From contig JAQNBH010000015.1 of assembly GCA_028752905.1 (NCBI GenBank), forward strand, positions 30,812,488-30,876,487: DNA of 64,000 bases. Direction: 5' to 3'. Both the position numbers and the translations under genes were made by a program. Shown here one piece after another: positions 10,808 to 23,570 of this stretch; the stretch's first letter is position 1, and each line of letters starts with the position of its first letter. The notes under the pieces are model-generated. The model saw only the letters and a list, made by a program, of their open reading frames with translations. It made no database searches and was not told where the DNA came from. This DNA is from Cladorhizidae sp. MBARI D1340-BT2 (taxonomy: Eukaryota; Porifera; Demospongiae; Poecilosclerida; Cladorhizidae).

Positions 10808-11426
10808 TAGATTTATTTATTTACAAAAAAAACAAAAAAACACCGTGCATTACCAAGGGACTTTCCCCTTTCTAACGGGGGTTTTCCCATTATTCCGTAT
10901 ACACACAGTATTCTCTCAATTGCCCTCGCGTTACAAACAAATGTAAGTCCATCTCACGTAGCTAGCTTCTTGACTAGCCATCTTCTAACTCCACGCTTGC
11001 ATATAAGGAAGCAAGCAGAAGGCTCAAAACTTCACACAGAGGTAGAGGAAGGATAGTAGATAACTGTAATACAATTTTTTTTAATTGTCGAAGTATTGAC
11101 TGTTAGACTATTTTTGGTTATATCTAAAAACTGTTTTTTCTACAAAAGGTCCCTTTTCTCAGATCCTATCACATATAGGACTTACCAACGTAGAAATCAA
11201 ACACTAACATGACCCTTTACCTATTAATAAACTCCAAATATAGTACTTTTGTCTCATTGGAAATGGTCCTGTAAATGTTTGTTTACTGTATACTAAAAAA
11301 AATTTATGAACTACTTTTTTTTCTTTTTTTTTTGGTCCTCTTACTGGTAAAAAAAATTTTTTTTATGAACTACTTTTTTTAAAAACATCTTTGTCCTCTT
11401 CCTTTTTTTTCACAGTCAAGCAGCCA

Positions 11427-13300
11427 CCTATAAAAAAAATTCCATTCAGCAGCCAGATTAAAATCTTCTAGGTAGTGACACAGATTGATGAAGTTTTTTG
11501 GTTTGTTTTTGTATTGTCCGGCTCATTCATCTGTGAAATAGTGACTTTTCATCAGACCTGGAAACTCTATTTTCAGATAGGCAATGAGAACTCGCAAGAA
11601 TGCAAACACCGTTAATGTTGAATGTTCCCTACAGTCACTTACAATACATACATAACAATGTTCTAGTTTCCTATTTTCGAGTCTGCATTATGCCACAAAA
11701 TGGGCGGATGGTTTTTGTTTTCCCAGTGGAAACTTTGTATTTCATCCTGAATGACATAGAAAAGTTCTCTGCAAAATCTCCTTGTAGGATGATTTCCTCC
11801 ATTGGCTTCTTGGAGGACTTCAATGTTTTCATGTGTGCACTATGAGATTTAGCTGTAAAACAATGTTGGGTTAATTTGACCAACTGTGTTGCCAAGTTCT
11901 CAATGAATTCCAACTTTGGTTCAGTTACAGCCATCATAAAGTTGTATGATCTGTACTAATCCATTGTCGGTATGTGATGTCCTCTATGTCTCCTAGTTCT
12001 TCACATTCATCAAGATAATCAATCAGTCCTTGGCGACCATGACACTCCTTACAATGCCCCATACACCTTTCACTTTCCATAGAACCCTTGCACAGCTTCA
12101 TCAAGTCATTTATATTTGACTTCAAAGATGCTTCAACCATCAATTTGGGGGGTTGATGGTATTTGCAGACACACAGAGAATGAATCCCAGAGGCCCCAGC
12201 CAAAAAACAAACATTTTGGTCGGAAGTGCAGCAAAATTAATGTTGAAAGGCCAATTTTCTTTTCATGATGACTTCCCTTCCAGGCAGCATGGAACTCCTT
12301 CAAATTGGACAGAACCAGATGTTTTGGTGTGGAACCTTTACACCATCACTATTTGTAACAGTTACAGTTTCCTTCATCCAGGACATATGCGACTGTTTTC
12401 ATCACTTTCATAAAAGGAGACAATTTCACTTTTCATCTCTTCTATTAGGCTCTTTCCCTTATTTTTATCACACAGTCCTAATATACCTTTGCATTTTTAT
12501 TATGGCACGGCATTTTTGACAAGATAATCTGTTGCCAAGAATTCTTCCATTGTCCGTAGTATAGGAAATGGTGATAGAGTTAATATCTGGATATGTTCAG
12601 AAAAAGACTTAATTTTTAAAATTTATTTTTCAATTCTCGCATAATAGATTGATATAATTTCAATTCTTTCAAGTTAGTTTCTTCATCAGACCTGCTAAGT
12701 TCAATCTCATAACTTAAATCAAGTTTTCTTTTCAATGTTTTCTTTGCTGATTGAAGCCTTTGTTTACCTCTCATTTCTTACTCGAAATTGATAGTCCTCC
12801 TGTTTTGACTGGTGTTTCATTCAGATAAACCAATGCAGTATTGACATCCAAAGCAGAAGTTTCCTTTTCAGGAGAACTGATGCACATTCTTTCATCATCT
12901 TCCATTACACCACCTTTCTCTGTATCGTCATCACCATTCACAGCATAACTTTTCACCAGGAACTGCCATGTTTTGGAGGATTAATACATTTCTCATACAT
13001 AGCTAAGCTCACAATACGTAGTGATCTAGTCCTTGGATTTGCATGACAGTTCCATGGATCACAACATTTTTTCTTCTGAGTTGAAAACTTTGTAAGCATT
13101 TCTTTTTCATGATGCAGTCTTTTTCATGATGCAGACAAATTGTTTTTATTATAGTTTTATTAAGTCCGCTACGTAACACAGGCAATCTCATTTCCTCATG
13201 TTCCGTTACATTTGGAATTGAAGTTTTCTTTGCATGCCACAACTGATGACAGAGGTTGCTAATCATTTGAAAACTATAGTTATTCCTGTAAAATAAATAT
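11427..13300 (-). pseudogene. Unnamed transposase-like pseudogene (possible DDE core)
   Basis: Minus-strand coding traces run from a Cys/His-rich N-terminus (~13,300-13,000, with KCCDPWNCHANPRTRSLR) through a basic middle (~12,700). Next is CVCKYHQPPKLMVEASLKS with CMGHCKECHG (12,180-12,020), then QWISTDHTT (~11,950), then IILQGDFAENFS (~11,790). The last piece contains FTDE, a stop, AGQYKNK, and later DFNLAAEWNFF (~11,450). DFAEN and FTD..AGQYKN look like the first two acids of an RNase-H-type fold; this reading is inference. The third acid would lie downstream and is lost where the sequence turns to A/T runs at ~11,420. Multiple stops and frame changes show it is dead. I recall similar proteins in other invertebrates but no accepted name. 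Confidence 0.5.
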
Positions 13301-13309
13301 GCATACATT

Positions 13310-14460
13310 TAGACAAACCAAATATCATAACTGTTCTGCTACCAAAATGATAGTGGTGGGTAAGGCACAGTACCAGTGCATTTGGCAAACAGGACCCCAC
13401 CGCCAGAAAAACTATTTTTAAGAGGGCACCCATTTTGAAGATCGGTGCATTTTAATGATCAGAAACAAGCCATCTTTGTTTCAACTATATGCCAATATTG
13501 TGTATAAAGTACATCTACTAAGACCAGGTAACACCACCAAAGTCAAGAGGATCAATTCTTACTGTGATTCGTATGTGCTATATACATTCTAGGCCATCAC
13601 AAGCATTCTAGAAAAATAAATATATACTCAAATTTTTTGGAAGCAGTCTCAGAGAGTCTTGACAGATAAAATACTCTAGAATGTTCCTCTTATATAGCAA
13701 CTTGATGAACATGTGCTTGTTTAATGCTAATTTGGGTTCAGTTCACACATGGAGTACTGACTGATTCAATCAAATAGGAGGAAGTGGGTATTTTAGATTT
13801 GCTTTCACAGACTACTGAGAAATATGACATCTTTGATTTTTTAATATTCTGTAGAAAACATGTTGGGCTACAAATTTGACTAATTTTCATTTCAATATCA
13901 GCAGAGGCACAAAGTCAAATTCAATGGTCAAACCAAGGGTCAAAAGGTCATCACATTTTAACTTGCCCCTACCAAAAAAATATATAATAGCAGATTTGGA
14001 ATCCCTGGGGCATTTACTTTCCCATGAGATCAATCCCATCAAGATTGGTCACATGGTTGCAGAGTTATGGACGTTCAAATGTAGGTTAGCACGTCAAATT
14101 TCAGCTCATTTATAAATGGGCAGACCATATCTTGAAAACCACAGGTCCGATTGAGCCAATATAAGAAATTTCAGCTTTTCCTGCCAAAATCAGCACAGAC
14201 ACCAAATTTGAGAAAAATCTGAAGGATTAATGTTAACACCATTGGGTGATTTGACATGGAATTCACAAATAAGTTTAGGTAATGGCCCACATTTCTGAGA
14301 TGGTAGTATATTAGTCAAACAATAACAAACAGCAGATATAGTCTTTGGAATACCATTATTGGTTACTACTACATCACCACCTGTGAACTAGTATGCTGAG
14401 ACAACATAGTGGTCACCACACACAACACATTTATTCATCTTATATATGTACCTGACGCCA
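13310..14460. other. No gene seen
   Basis: Mixed-composition sequence with only short chance frames. Nothing matched a known exon or element on either strand. Confidence 0.45.
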
Positions 14461-14734
14461 TTCCTAAGACAAGCCAGAGAAGAGGGAACAAGAACATTTT
14501 GGAGAAGCAAAGAGCATGGAAATCAACAGGGCCTCAGTGACGTACACCAAGCAGTCTTGCGGATGACGGTGGTTGGGGAGAGCGAGGGATATGGGCGGAT
14601 ATAGAGCGCCAAAGTTGTTATTCCGCGCTTGCGCGACGTACGCTTGGTGTTGGGGCACTTACCTATAATGCTGGCGGACTCAGGGGTGGAAGTGGAACTC
14701 AGAGTTGCCAACCGGAATGGCCGGGACAGTCCCG

Positions 14735-15215
14735 GAATTTTGAGCCTTGTCCCGGTGTCCCAGGGAATTTGGCATCCCCACTATTTGGTATCCCCATGCC
14801 AAATACCCTAGGTTATTTGGCATCCCCGTGCAAAATATCCTAGGGTATTTGTGGTATCCCTTCAGGGAATTTGGTATCCCCACTTTTACACACGCGGCGT
14901 CGGATATGGCTTCGTTTACTGAAGAAGAACGTAAATATGACGAAGTGTACCAGTATCTCCACCAAGGAGTTTACCCTGAAGGAGCAGGAGGTAGTTTTTA
15001 TATAGGCCTAGTTAGGTAGCGTATTTTAATTTTACTTATAACCACAGACAGGTATATGAGGAGGACACCACGTTGAAGGGCACTCTTTCTTGGCAGCATC
15101 ACAAATAACTGCTAGCCCCACCAGTGCTTGTAGCAAGAGCTACAAAGTACGTGCTAGCTGGCGTCGGGATGGGGATACCAAATACCCTAGGGCGCGTGGG
15201 ATACCAAAATACCTT
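14735..15215. repeat. Cluster of short palindromic ATTTGGTATCCCC repeats
   Basis: The word ATTTGG(T/C)ATCCCC and its reverse complement GGGGATACCAAAT recur at least six times (about 14,768-14,882 and again at 15,170-15,215), joined by CCAAATACCCTAGG blocks. This makes stem-forming inverted repeats. The second group is in the opposite orientation and encloses a short coding-like stretch at 14,906-15,018. Confidence 0.75.
14906..15012 (+). pseudogene. Possible Ginger/retroelement-type N-terminal exon
   Basis: ATG opens MASFTEEERKYDEVYQYLHQ followed by GVYPEGAGG. The pattern (acidic start, Y..L..G.YP) resembles the first exon of the Ginger element at 45,043 (FEFIHSGNYP) and of related integrase-bearing proteins. 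It stops shortly after, and no integrase core follows on this strand. Short, so weak. Confidence 0.3.
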
Positions 15216-15219
15216 GTAT

Positions 15220-18200
15220 TATTATTAATTCTTTTTGCTTTCCATTCTTCTCCAAACTTATTTCCTCTTCTATATTTTCTCTTTGATCAATAAATAATTT
15301 GGCCATGAGTTTTTTTAATGAGTTCTTCTTTTATTAATTTTTATCTTTTGTAATGCAACACTCCTTCTCTTTGTTTTCCCCATTACTACAATCTCCTAAC
15401 AGCATGGTATACAGATGGGTTTTTGAGTAATTGTAGATATCCAGCTGCACTTACTTTTAACACCTTCTAACTTGTGCATGCACACCAAATGCTGATGAAG
15501 GTTAGAGTGAAATGTTGAGAGAGTAAATTTCCAGTTGATTATTGGTAAGGTATAGGTGAAGGCAACCCTCATGGGTAGTAGGATGAAAAGTTTGTTCTTC
15601 AATGAATGCCTTATAAATCCCTCTATTTGTTTTGATTTGATTTGAAACTCACTATTGCTGGAGAGCACGATGATGAATAATTATTGAGTAGCTAGCTATG
15701 TCAGATTGAAAATCTAATATCCTTTCCTAGTAGTTACTATATAATCATGCAGCCAGTTTTCATTGGCTGCAGTCAGTTGTCTTTTCTCAGATATGTGCTG
15801 CTGTTTTCATTACAAAAAATATATATTCTTGACCAGATTATACACCTCACCTTGCATTTTATTTCTAGATTACATAGCATGAGGACATTTTTATAAATAT
15901 AGTGCTGTTTCTATCAAGCACCACAAGGAGGTATGACTGTTCTGCTCAGCATCTATATATAAAAGTAATAAAAAATGAATCAGTTAAAAAAATTCAATAA
16001 GTGACCAGATTAATGTTGTGAAAAACATGTTAAACCCTATGATGGGTATTCTTATGATGATGCAAAACCATTATTTTTACTAGAATTTCTCTGTTAGATT
16101 TAGGTACATGTGATATAATACCCATATATATATATAAATTTAATTGTGTGTATGGTTGAATGTAGAATGGGTTAAATATGCATGGTTTTGATGGTTGCTA
16201 GAGCTGTGATGTATTGTAATAGATGCTTTGAATTTTGGATGTGATGTGATGTCTTCTGTTGACCATGTTGGAAGTGGCAAAAATTCACCAAATTAATCTG
16301 GACTGACCATGCTTGAAATGGGAGGGTCGAAAAAGCATGCCTACCCATTGTGGAAGTCGTGAAACACTTCAGTGTATGCTTGACAGGGATCCACTTTAAC
16401 ATCACAAAAACCACAATTCTCTCTGCTACCTCGAGCATATGCGTAATACTGGAGTAAGGTTCACCCAATTAGCCGTACTACTACAATTATGTGAGATTAC
16501 CATACCAGTGTTGGGGGGGGGGGGGGGGGGGGGGGTAGTAGAAGTAGCAGGGATCTCCCAACCTAGGAAAACCTCTGACATTTTAGGAAATTCATCAAGG
16601 CCAGGTGAAATTACCTGGGCAGATACTAACTCTTAAGGGATTATGTGGACCACTTGATCAGAACAAATGTATGCACAGAGGAAGTGTCCTAGTTCTTTGA
16701 AAATTCCCCTTATCAGGACCATGGTTGTTGGGCACTTATTTGCTGTGATGTTGAAATGTAAAAAGCATTAAGCTGTAATTAATCACCATGCACAAGGTAA
16801 TTAAAACTAAATGAAACAAAAATGGGTTTCTTTTCTTGAGCTACCAATTATTACTTCTAACATTGGAACTTAGAAAGATGATTATGTTACTTCGAATTGG
16901 AATGCTGAAACACATCTGGTTTTATATATCAAGTGTCTTCATTTAAATTTCTTATTGCTATTATATTAACTGAGACTTTTAAATTAGTTTATGTAGTAGT
17001 ATTACAGTGAAATTACAGCATTGTGCATTGGATATCATTAATGCATATAAACATAGCAGTGATGTTCAAAATGAGTTTGAGTTGTTAAAAATTAATAATT
17101 ATGGTTAAAGAGTTTAACACGTTCTTTACAGAGGTAGTTTCGAATCATATTATGATATAACTGTTACTAAGCCAAGGGTAATCGGAAGACACATCGATCA
17201 AATTCCCCTACTGAAACACCTGAAGTGTACTATAAACAATCTTTGGCAACACCTTTGTTACACCATGTTGATTGACATATGGAAACCAGATTTACATTGT
17301 AAACTTCTTAGCATTAACCCCCTCCTTGCCCAGGTGTTCTTCTGATTTTATCATGAGCTCTCTCTAACATATAGCACACAGATCTTCCATCGCCATCACT
17401 GAAACCGATGTTGAAAAATAATGGGCTGAATTCCAAAGGAAGATCAAGTGAACATCAAACATTCCTAACTTGTCATGAACCTAACATTAAGGTATTAGCA
17501 TGTACACTTCCTATTACAGTTTGTGAGAACATTCAAACAGCCACATCAAGCTTCTAAAGAATATTACCTCAACAATGTCAGAATAAAGGTCTGGTCTAGC
17601 CATGATACACATCCAAACAAATATGTAGCTTGCATTTCAACATCCTACATATGTAATTTGTTGGATAACAACAAATAGTTTTCTTTTGTCATGTTTTTGT
17701 TTGTTGAGTTTGTAATGTGTGGTATCAACTAAAAAGTGTGTGATTTGTGTTTAAAAGAACTACCCCTTCTGAAATTCCGGATCTGCCCCTGTGATCTGTA
17801 AATTTTGTCATAAATTATATTGCTTGGGTTGCCATATGGAGAATTACTATATGTACTCCTTACAGATTCAAAACTGGTGTAATGTTGGGACAGAACCACC
17901 TCAGACTGTGAGATAACTTCTAGTTTTGCACGGCCATTTAATTAGCAAACATGTCCATAGCTAGTGTGTTGAGAATAGAGTGGATAAGTCAGAATGAAAC
18001 CTCACCAACCATTCCTTCAGCTTGTTCCCACTTGCCTGTGGCAGCCAGTTTTCTTTCCTCTAGCTAGCTTCTAATCCGCTGCCTTTTTCTCATGATTTAA
18101 TTAGCCCACATTTATGCCAACCATTCATCCTTGGTGTGGCATGCTAAGATAATCTCGTGCTGAGATTGTACTCAATCACATAGCACTAGAGGGGGTCTGA

Positions 18201-19735
18201 CACATATGAGTTATAGCAGTGTAGATCTCCGTGGGTTCTCTCAGCAACAAAATATGGCTCTTGATGCTGCATTTGTGGCAGTCTAAAAGATGATCGATGT
18301 GCTGTAAAGACAGTGGAATCGAACTCTATAAAAGTTTACAGAGAACTGAATTTAGATCTATGTGAAAGCATCTGGTACCTCCTCTTGTATTGGTCTCTGC
18401 TTATGTTGAATTGAAGAACCCTTTACTTAGTAACATATCGTACCATATGAACATTGTCAATAAAATCGTCCTGACTCTTTCTCAACAACTTGTTATATGG
18501 CGACAGCTAGGAGCATATCTGTGTCTCATTACCATCACAGTTATCATCTGAACAACCAGTGAATCTCATTTAGTTGTTTTTTTGTCATATTTCTAGCTTG
18601 AGTGATTCCAGATTGCTGCCAAGTTTCTGCCAGTGTTCAGTATATTTTATTGCTAGGTTATTGTGTCGCAGAGGCAAAATATCTTAGGATATTGTGTCAA
18701 TAGATTGTTTTGAGTGCCAAAATATCCTGAAGCTACTAGGATATATGCTGCTGAAATCTTCTAAAAATTTACAGGGTTTGCCTAAAGGTAATAAGAGTTC
18801 TGGGAAAAAATATATGTCCAGTTTGCTTCGATGGTGTATGTTTCTTCGACTATCCCAGGGCAGATCTGGTACTTCATTTGATACTTCTGCTGTAATGACC
18901 CCTGCTCCCACAAAAATGAAAAAACATTCTCTCCATCAATTCTCAGACGAGTTCAATTTAGTTTTTTAGGCTTCTGATCCTAATTTGTCATAATGCAGAT
19001 AGACCACTTGCCGATCTCTCCGATATATTGAGATTCTCAAAATAAATTGTCCTTTCTATCTCTGAATCTGGTTGCCTCAGATTAGGCTAAAAATTCTCCA
19101 CTTCTCCATGTCTCAGGCTACTTAAAGTTAAGTTCACTCATTACCATTATGTCAATGAATTCTCTCAAACCGTTTATGCTTTCTCAAATGTCGAATAATT
19201 TCAATCAAACCTGATCAGATACCACAAGAATGTGCTGCCTAGTCACTTCTTCTCAAACAATAGTTCTTCTTAATGAAATTTCTCAAGGCAAGACATCGGG
19301 CTGAAAACCCTTGAAGAACCTTTGAAACTCGATACAAAAAAGGGAACAGCTTTGAGATACAATCTCATTCGTTTTCCTCTATGCCCACAAACTCAAGAGT
19401 TGATTTTGAATGAATCTTTCATCCAAGCTATTTATCTGTGGATGATATGAACTGGTTAATCTGCTCTCTATATCAGTCAGCCAGCTAAGTTCTGATAGTC
19501 ATTACAGCTAGCATACAAGATACTTATATGATAATGCATGTACACTTGTCCCACCTTATTTACAAACTGCCACCTTGGAATACTGTGTAGGAAGCTAATG
19601 CAGAAAAACTAAGCAACACCAGTTGCAATTTTGTCTGATAAGAAAGTGACTTCAGGCTATTGGAGAAGAACACACAAAACTGTTATTCTATACTTCTTTC
19701 CCCTGGTAGTTCCGGTGTCACTCTATCCTAGTATA
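15220..19735. other. Long stretch without recognisable genes
   Basis: About 4.5 kb of AT-rich sequence. It holds a 23-base G run at 16,513-16,535, an ATATATATA tract near 16,125 and short open frames of under 100 codons without motifs. I saw no terminal repeats or exon-like blocks. Confidence 0.45.
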
Positions 19736-19739
19736 CAGT

Positions 19740-20480
19740 GACCTACCATGGGATGTAGTGAACCCCTCTCGTCCATGATTGTTTGAAGATGCAGTTCATT
19801 TTAGCATAAAAGGTAATAGATTCAGTGAGGGGAATAAAGGATATGTTATTGGAGTAGTTAGCCAAGATATTGGTTGTGTCCTATCTGAAAATGGAGTGCA
19901 GTTGTACAAGGAAACAGTGACCCCTGTAGTTGACTGTGAGAATCTTTCTATCTGTGATCTTCCAAGGATGCAATTCATTTTAGATACTATGATTTCAGTG
20001 AGGCAGATATCTGGCGATTACAATTTAGAATAGCTAGAGCAAAATATTTTGTCTTACTTATAGCTGTGACCTATCTGAGAATGCAGAGTGCATTTGAATG
20101 AGAGAACAGTTCTCCCTCCTTTCTTATGATGGAGTAACTTACCCCAATTTTTTTGTGACCTGTCTAAGCAATTAGAGTGCATTTCCGGTGCAATGCATGA
20201 TAGGCATTGCATTATATGGTGAGATCCTCTTTAAATCCTGGGGATTACCGTACCCTAGTTTCTCAGTGACACCTGGTCACTGCATTGTGTCCTCCTCTTG
20301 CTATTCGACGGTTGCCTGAGGAGGCAGTTCATTTATAGCCTAGATTTCAATGACGTGATTAAAGTATCTTGATTGGAGAAGTTATGCCTAGATATTAGTT
20401 GTGACCAATCTGAGGGTGGAGTGTAGTTGTTGCAGTATCTGGTGACTTCCCTTTAAAATAACCCAGGAGGTGCTCGTAGG
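19740..20480 (+). repeat. Diverged repeat units left of Gmr1-like element
   Basis: Units combining GATGCAGTTCATTTTAGCAT, a TTCAGTGAGGCAGATATCTG block, and GTGACCTATCTGAGGATGGA with AAGGAAACAGTGACCCC recur at about 19,785, 19,970, 20,060 and 20,320. The same words reappear on the far side of the element (23,640-24,130). One spacing is near 190 bp, but copies are too diverged for a fixed period. Confidence 0.6.
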
Positions 20481-20682
20481 CATGGACCTAGGTGTGCTAG
20501 AGTAATTGTTGAAAACAGAATAAGGCATGTAAAATATTGCTAACTAGAGCATAGGGCCAAAAAGAGGCTTAGGGGAATGAGAGTGACAAAAAGGCAGACC
20601 TAGTTTTAGGTGCTGTGCCTATTCCCATGGATCAATTATTTGATTTCCATGATGATATGTTTTCAGTACATTCTGGCATGGT

Positions 20683-22028
20683 GTGCAGACAGTACCAGAT
20701 GGTACAGATGAATTGTTGTCTATCCCTAGTATAGCAGAGGTTCCAGCAGATGTTGATCAGCTTAAAAAGGAACAGGAGGAAGATGAGACCTTGGCAGCCA
20801 TTAGGGCACAAGTGGAGAAGAATGAGAAGGGATACTATTGCAGGCAAGGGATATTGAGGCATGGAACCAAGTGCTAAGACTTGCCCATAGTAATAGAGAG
20901 AGTGACCATTTTTCAGCGAGCAAAACTAAGGCAGTAATACAGAGATTATTTACATGGTCCGGTTTGATCAAGGATATACAGCGGTGTTAGAGTGCATACC
21001 CTGATTGCCAAAAGGCTGGCATAATAAACCCTGCCAGGGCCCCTTTGCAACCACTCCCTGTGATTGAAATACTATTTTCTTGTGTGGCCTTTGACTTTGT
21101 GCGGCCTTTTCCCTGGACTTCATGCAGAAATACGTACTTCTTGACATGTATGTGTCTTCGATCCATGTATCCAGATGCGATTCCCATTAAGAGCGTAGAG
21201 GCTACAACAGTTGTCGAGGCCATAATGGATACCTTTTCCCAAATAGGCTTACAAGCATAACTCTTAACAGACCAAGGGTCGGTTTTCATGACTAGATTGA
21301 TGGAGCAACTTTGCAAGTTGTGTGATATCAAATGATTGAAAACATCCCCATACCACCCTCAGACAGATGGGGAACTGGAAAGTTGGCATAGTTCACTAAA
21401 ATACATGCTATGGAATTGTAATGAGCGGCGGACTGAGTGGAACCTTGTTTTAAAGTATTTTCTTTTTGCATACAATAACTCTCCTCATAATAACACATAT
21501 TTAAGGTGGTCTATGGAAGAGCTTTGCGTGGATCTCTGGAATTACTCCAGGAGGGCTGGATGGATGGATGCATGACTTCCAAGAATGGGGTGGATTGTGT
21601 CAATGACCTAGCAGATGATCTGGAGACAGACAGAGCTGTAGTGCAGGAGGGAAGTGAAGGCCTAATGAGCCATGAAAAATCAGTATGACATTGGGACATG
21701 GACCAGAGTCTTCGCAGTGGGCGATATGGTGCTGATTCGAACTCCAGACATGCAGGGGAAACTAGAAGACATCTGGGATGGCCCATATGAGGTAATCAGG
21801 GTATTATCAGCTGTCATGTTGGAAATTACCGTACTAACGAGACCAACCAAGCGACAAGTGGTCCTTATCAACAGGATCAAGGCCTGGATAGCATCAAAGG
21901 CAGCTGTCCTACGAGTGGCAGTTGCCCAAGAGGAGGAGGATGGTGTACCAACACAGACAAAAGAATATGTGCTCAAAGAGTCGCAGCAACAGCAGATTGA
22001 GAGCTACTACACAAGCATCAAGAGGTTG
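20683..22028 (+). pseudogene. Gmr1-like integrase, degenerate
   Basis: Around 20,780 is DETLAAIRAQVEKNEKGYYC, the run-up to an integrase zinc finger; the finger itself (SAYPDCQKAGI) is at 20,990-21,025 with a stop within. The core (about 21,045-21,600) shows VAFDFVRPFPW with the first Asp, a degraded second block, and SPYHPQTDGELESWH carrying the third-acid region. The C-terminal piece (21,672-21,900) has IWDGPYEVIRVLS, a GPY/F-type module. At least three frame changes. Integrase inserts the cDNA copy; this one cannot work. Confidence 0.7.
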
Positions 22029-22029
22029 T

Positions 22030-23160
22030 GACAGAGAGACTGGGAAAAATTAAGACGGTGCCACAAGGGACAAGCTGCTTCCATCCATGTGTACCCCTAC
22101 CAAATTCTATCTGCATGGAAGGATCAGCTGAGAGACAATGTTGCTCATTAGCAGAAGTGGGCATTGTGAAACTCTCCTTTAGCCCGTGGTCCTCACCAAT
22201 GGTCCCTATAAGGAAGCCTGCTTTGGGAGGAGGATCAGTGTAAAACTTCATTTTGTATTCCAGGGGGAAGTGGCAGTATATGGTCATGCCCTTCGGGTTA
22301 CGCAATGTGCTTGCAATTTTCCAGTATATTATTCTTGCTGATGTTCCATCTTTTGCCAATGCATACATGGATGACATTGTTATATTTAGCAATGAGTGGG
22401 ATAGGCACTTAACCCAAATCGACATGGTTCTGACCAGATTTCAGCAGCATGGTCTGATGGTGAAACCTAGCAAATGTCAGTGGGGGGGAATTCCTTGGGC
22501 ATGTGGCAGGAGAGGGTCCCATCTCAGTGCCGGACTGTAGAGTGCAGGCAATCAGAGATTACAAGAAACTGGTCAACCAGATGGACCTAAGATCATTCCT
22601 GGGTGTCACAGGATATTATCGGTGCTTCATCAAAGACTATTCCCAGCACTCTATCTGCAAGACGAACGTGACACAGAAATCCGTGCCGGTTGTACTTGAT
22701 GGTATGATGAAATATATGATGAGTTTGGCAATGTTCTTGCTGATACTTGTTCATTGACTGTTCCCCAAGATTGTGACACATACATATTACAGACAGATGC
22801 CTCCGCCAAGGGTATATATCTCAGGCATCCTAAGTGTGATCCGGGACAACACGAGTTATCAATGGGATTTACTCCAGAAAGCTTACCCCAGCGGAACGGA
22901 ACTACGCAGCAACCGAGCCTGAGTGTCTGGTGGTGGTGGCTGCCATTCTCCATTTTGAGGTTTACCTCACTGGTCGACACTTTTAGGTGCAGACGGACCA
23001 CAAAGCCCTGACGTTTCTTGACTCTGCCAAGCACCTTAATCCTAGGCTAACCAGGTGGTGTTTACGAATTCAGCAATTTACCTTTACTGTAAGGTATAGA
23101 CCTGGCAAACATAACATCCATGCCACCCTTTCACTACAGGTATGGACGGACAGTGGAGGA
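22030..23160 (+). pseudogene. Gmr1-like reverse transcriptase and RNase H, degenerate
   Basis: Directly after the integrase come RT blocks SFSPWSSPMVPIRKP (~22,165-22,215), VMPFGLRN (~22,285), YMDDIVIFSNEWDRHL (~22,365, catalytic YxDD) and FLGVTGYYRCFIKDYS (~22,595). RNase H follows with LQTDASAKG (~22,790), VQTDHKALTF (~22,988) and RYRPGKHNIHA (~23,095). The palm segment between IRKP and the FGL block is missing (about 80 residues by family comparison), and there are frame changes near 22,500, 22,640 and 22,980. Confidence 0.75.
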
Positions 23161-23187
23161 CCACTGGAGTCTACAGGGTGGGGAAGA

Positions 23188-23570
23188 TGTCAGGACCAGC
23201 CCAACATATAAAAAAAGAGAGAGAGATGAAACATGAAGAATACTGCACTAACTTTACATTGTTATGTAAATCAACAATTCTATTCAATACAACTCACATT
23301 TCCTTATAACTTGTATCATTATCATACCCATTAGGTCATTACTGGTGAACTATTGTATGTAATTAGCTGTGTGTTGGACTCTTGTGATTTGCTGTATTTT
23401 ATGTCACCTTATAATTTATATGATTGTGGCTCAACCCACCAGGATCAACCTATTTAAAGGAGCAGCTCACTGGTAAGAGCCAGATTTTCCTAACTTGAAT
23501 TTAAGATAAAATAGTTTAACATCTATTTGACTTAATGGTAGCCTAAACTCTGCCTAGCAGTTAGGACTGT
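23188..23570 (+). repeat. LTR-like sequence after RNase H
   Basis: Begins TGTCAGGACC right after a purine run (AGGGTGGGGAAGA) like a polypurine tract. It contains TATTTAAAGGAGCAGC and is followed by TCTGGTGGCGCA. Related in layout to 6038-6378. No second copy lies left of the element. Confidence 0.5.

Larger units (their letters stand above)
7368..11180. mobile_element. Deletion-derivative DNA element with ~44-bp inverted ends
   Basis: 7368-7411 and the reverse complement of 11,137-11,180 share about 40 of 44 bases, including AGGATCTGA and AAAAGGGACCTT. Between them lie the minus-strand CCHC-knuckle pseudogene (9.6-10.8 kb), a minisatellite, and a nested piggyBac-like element. The motif GACCCTTTACCTATTA occurs just outside the left end (7345-7360) and again 31 bp beyond the right end (11,211-11,226). 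I saw no clean target duplication, so treating these as the element's ends is an inference. Confidence 0.55.

Noticed and set aside
16172..16468. 98-codon minus-strand frame as a small gene
   Set aside because: No similarity or motif recognised, no splice context, and frames of this length occur by chance in this sequence.
18684..18969. Overlapping plus and minus frames of 75 to 91 codons
   Set aside because: They overlap on opposite strands, lack motifs and sit in otherwise empty sequence.
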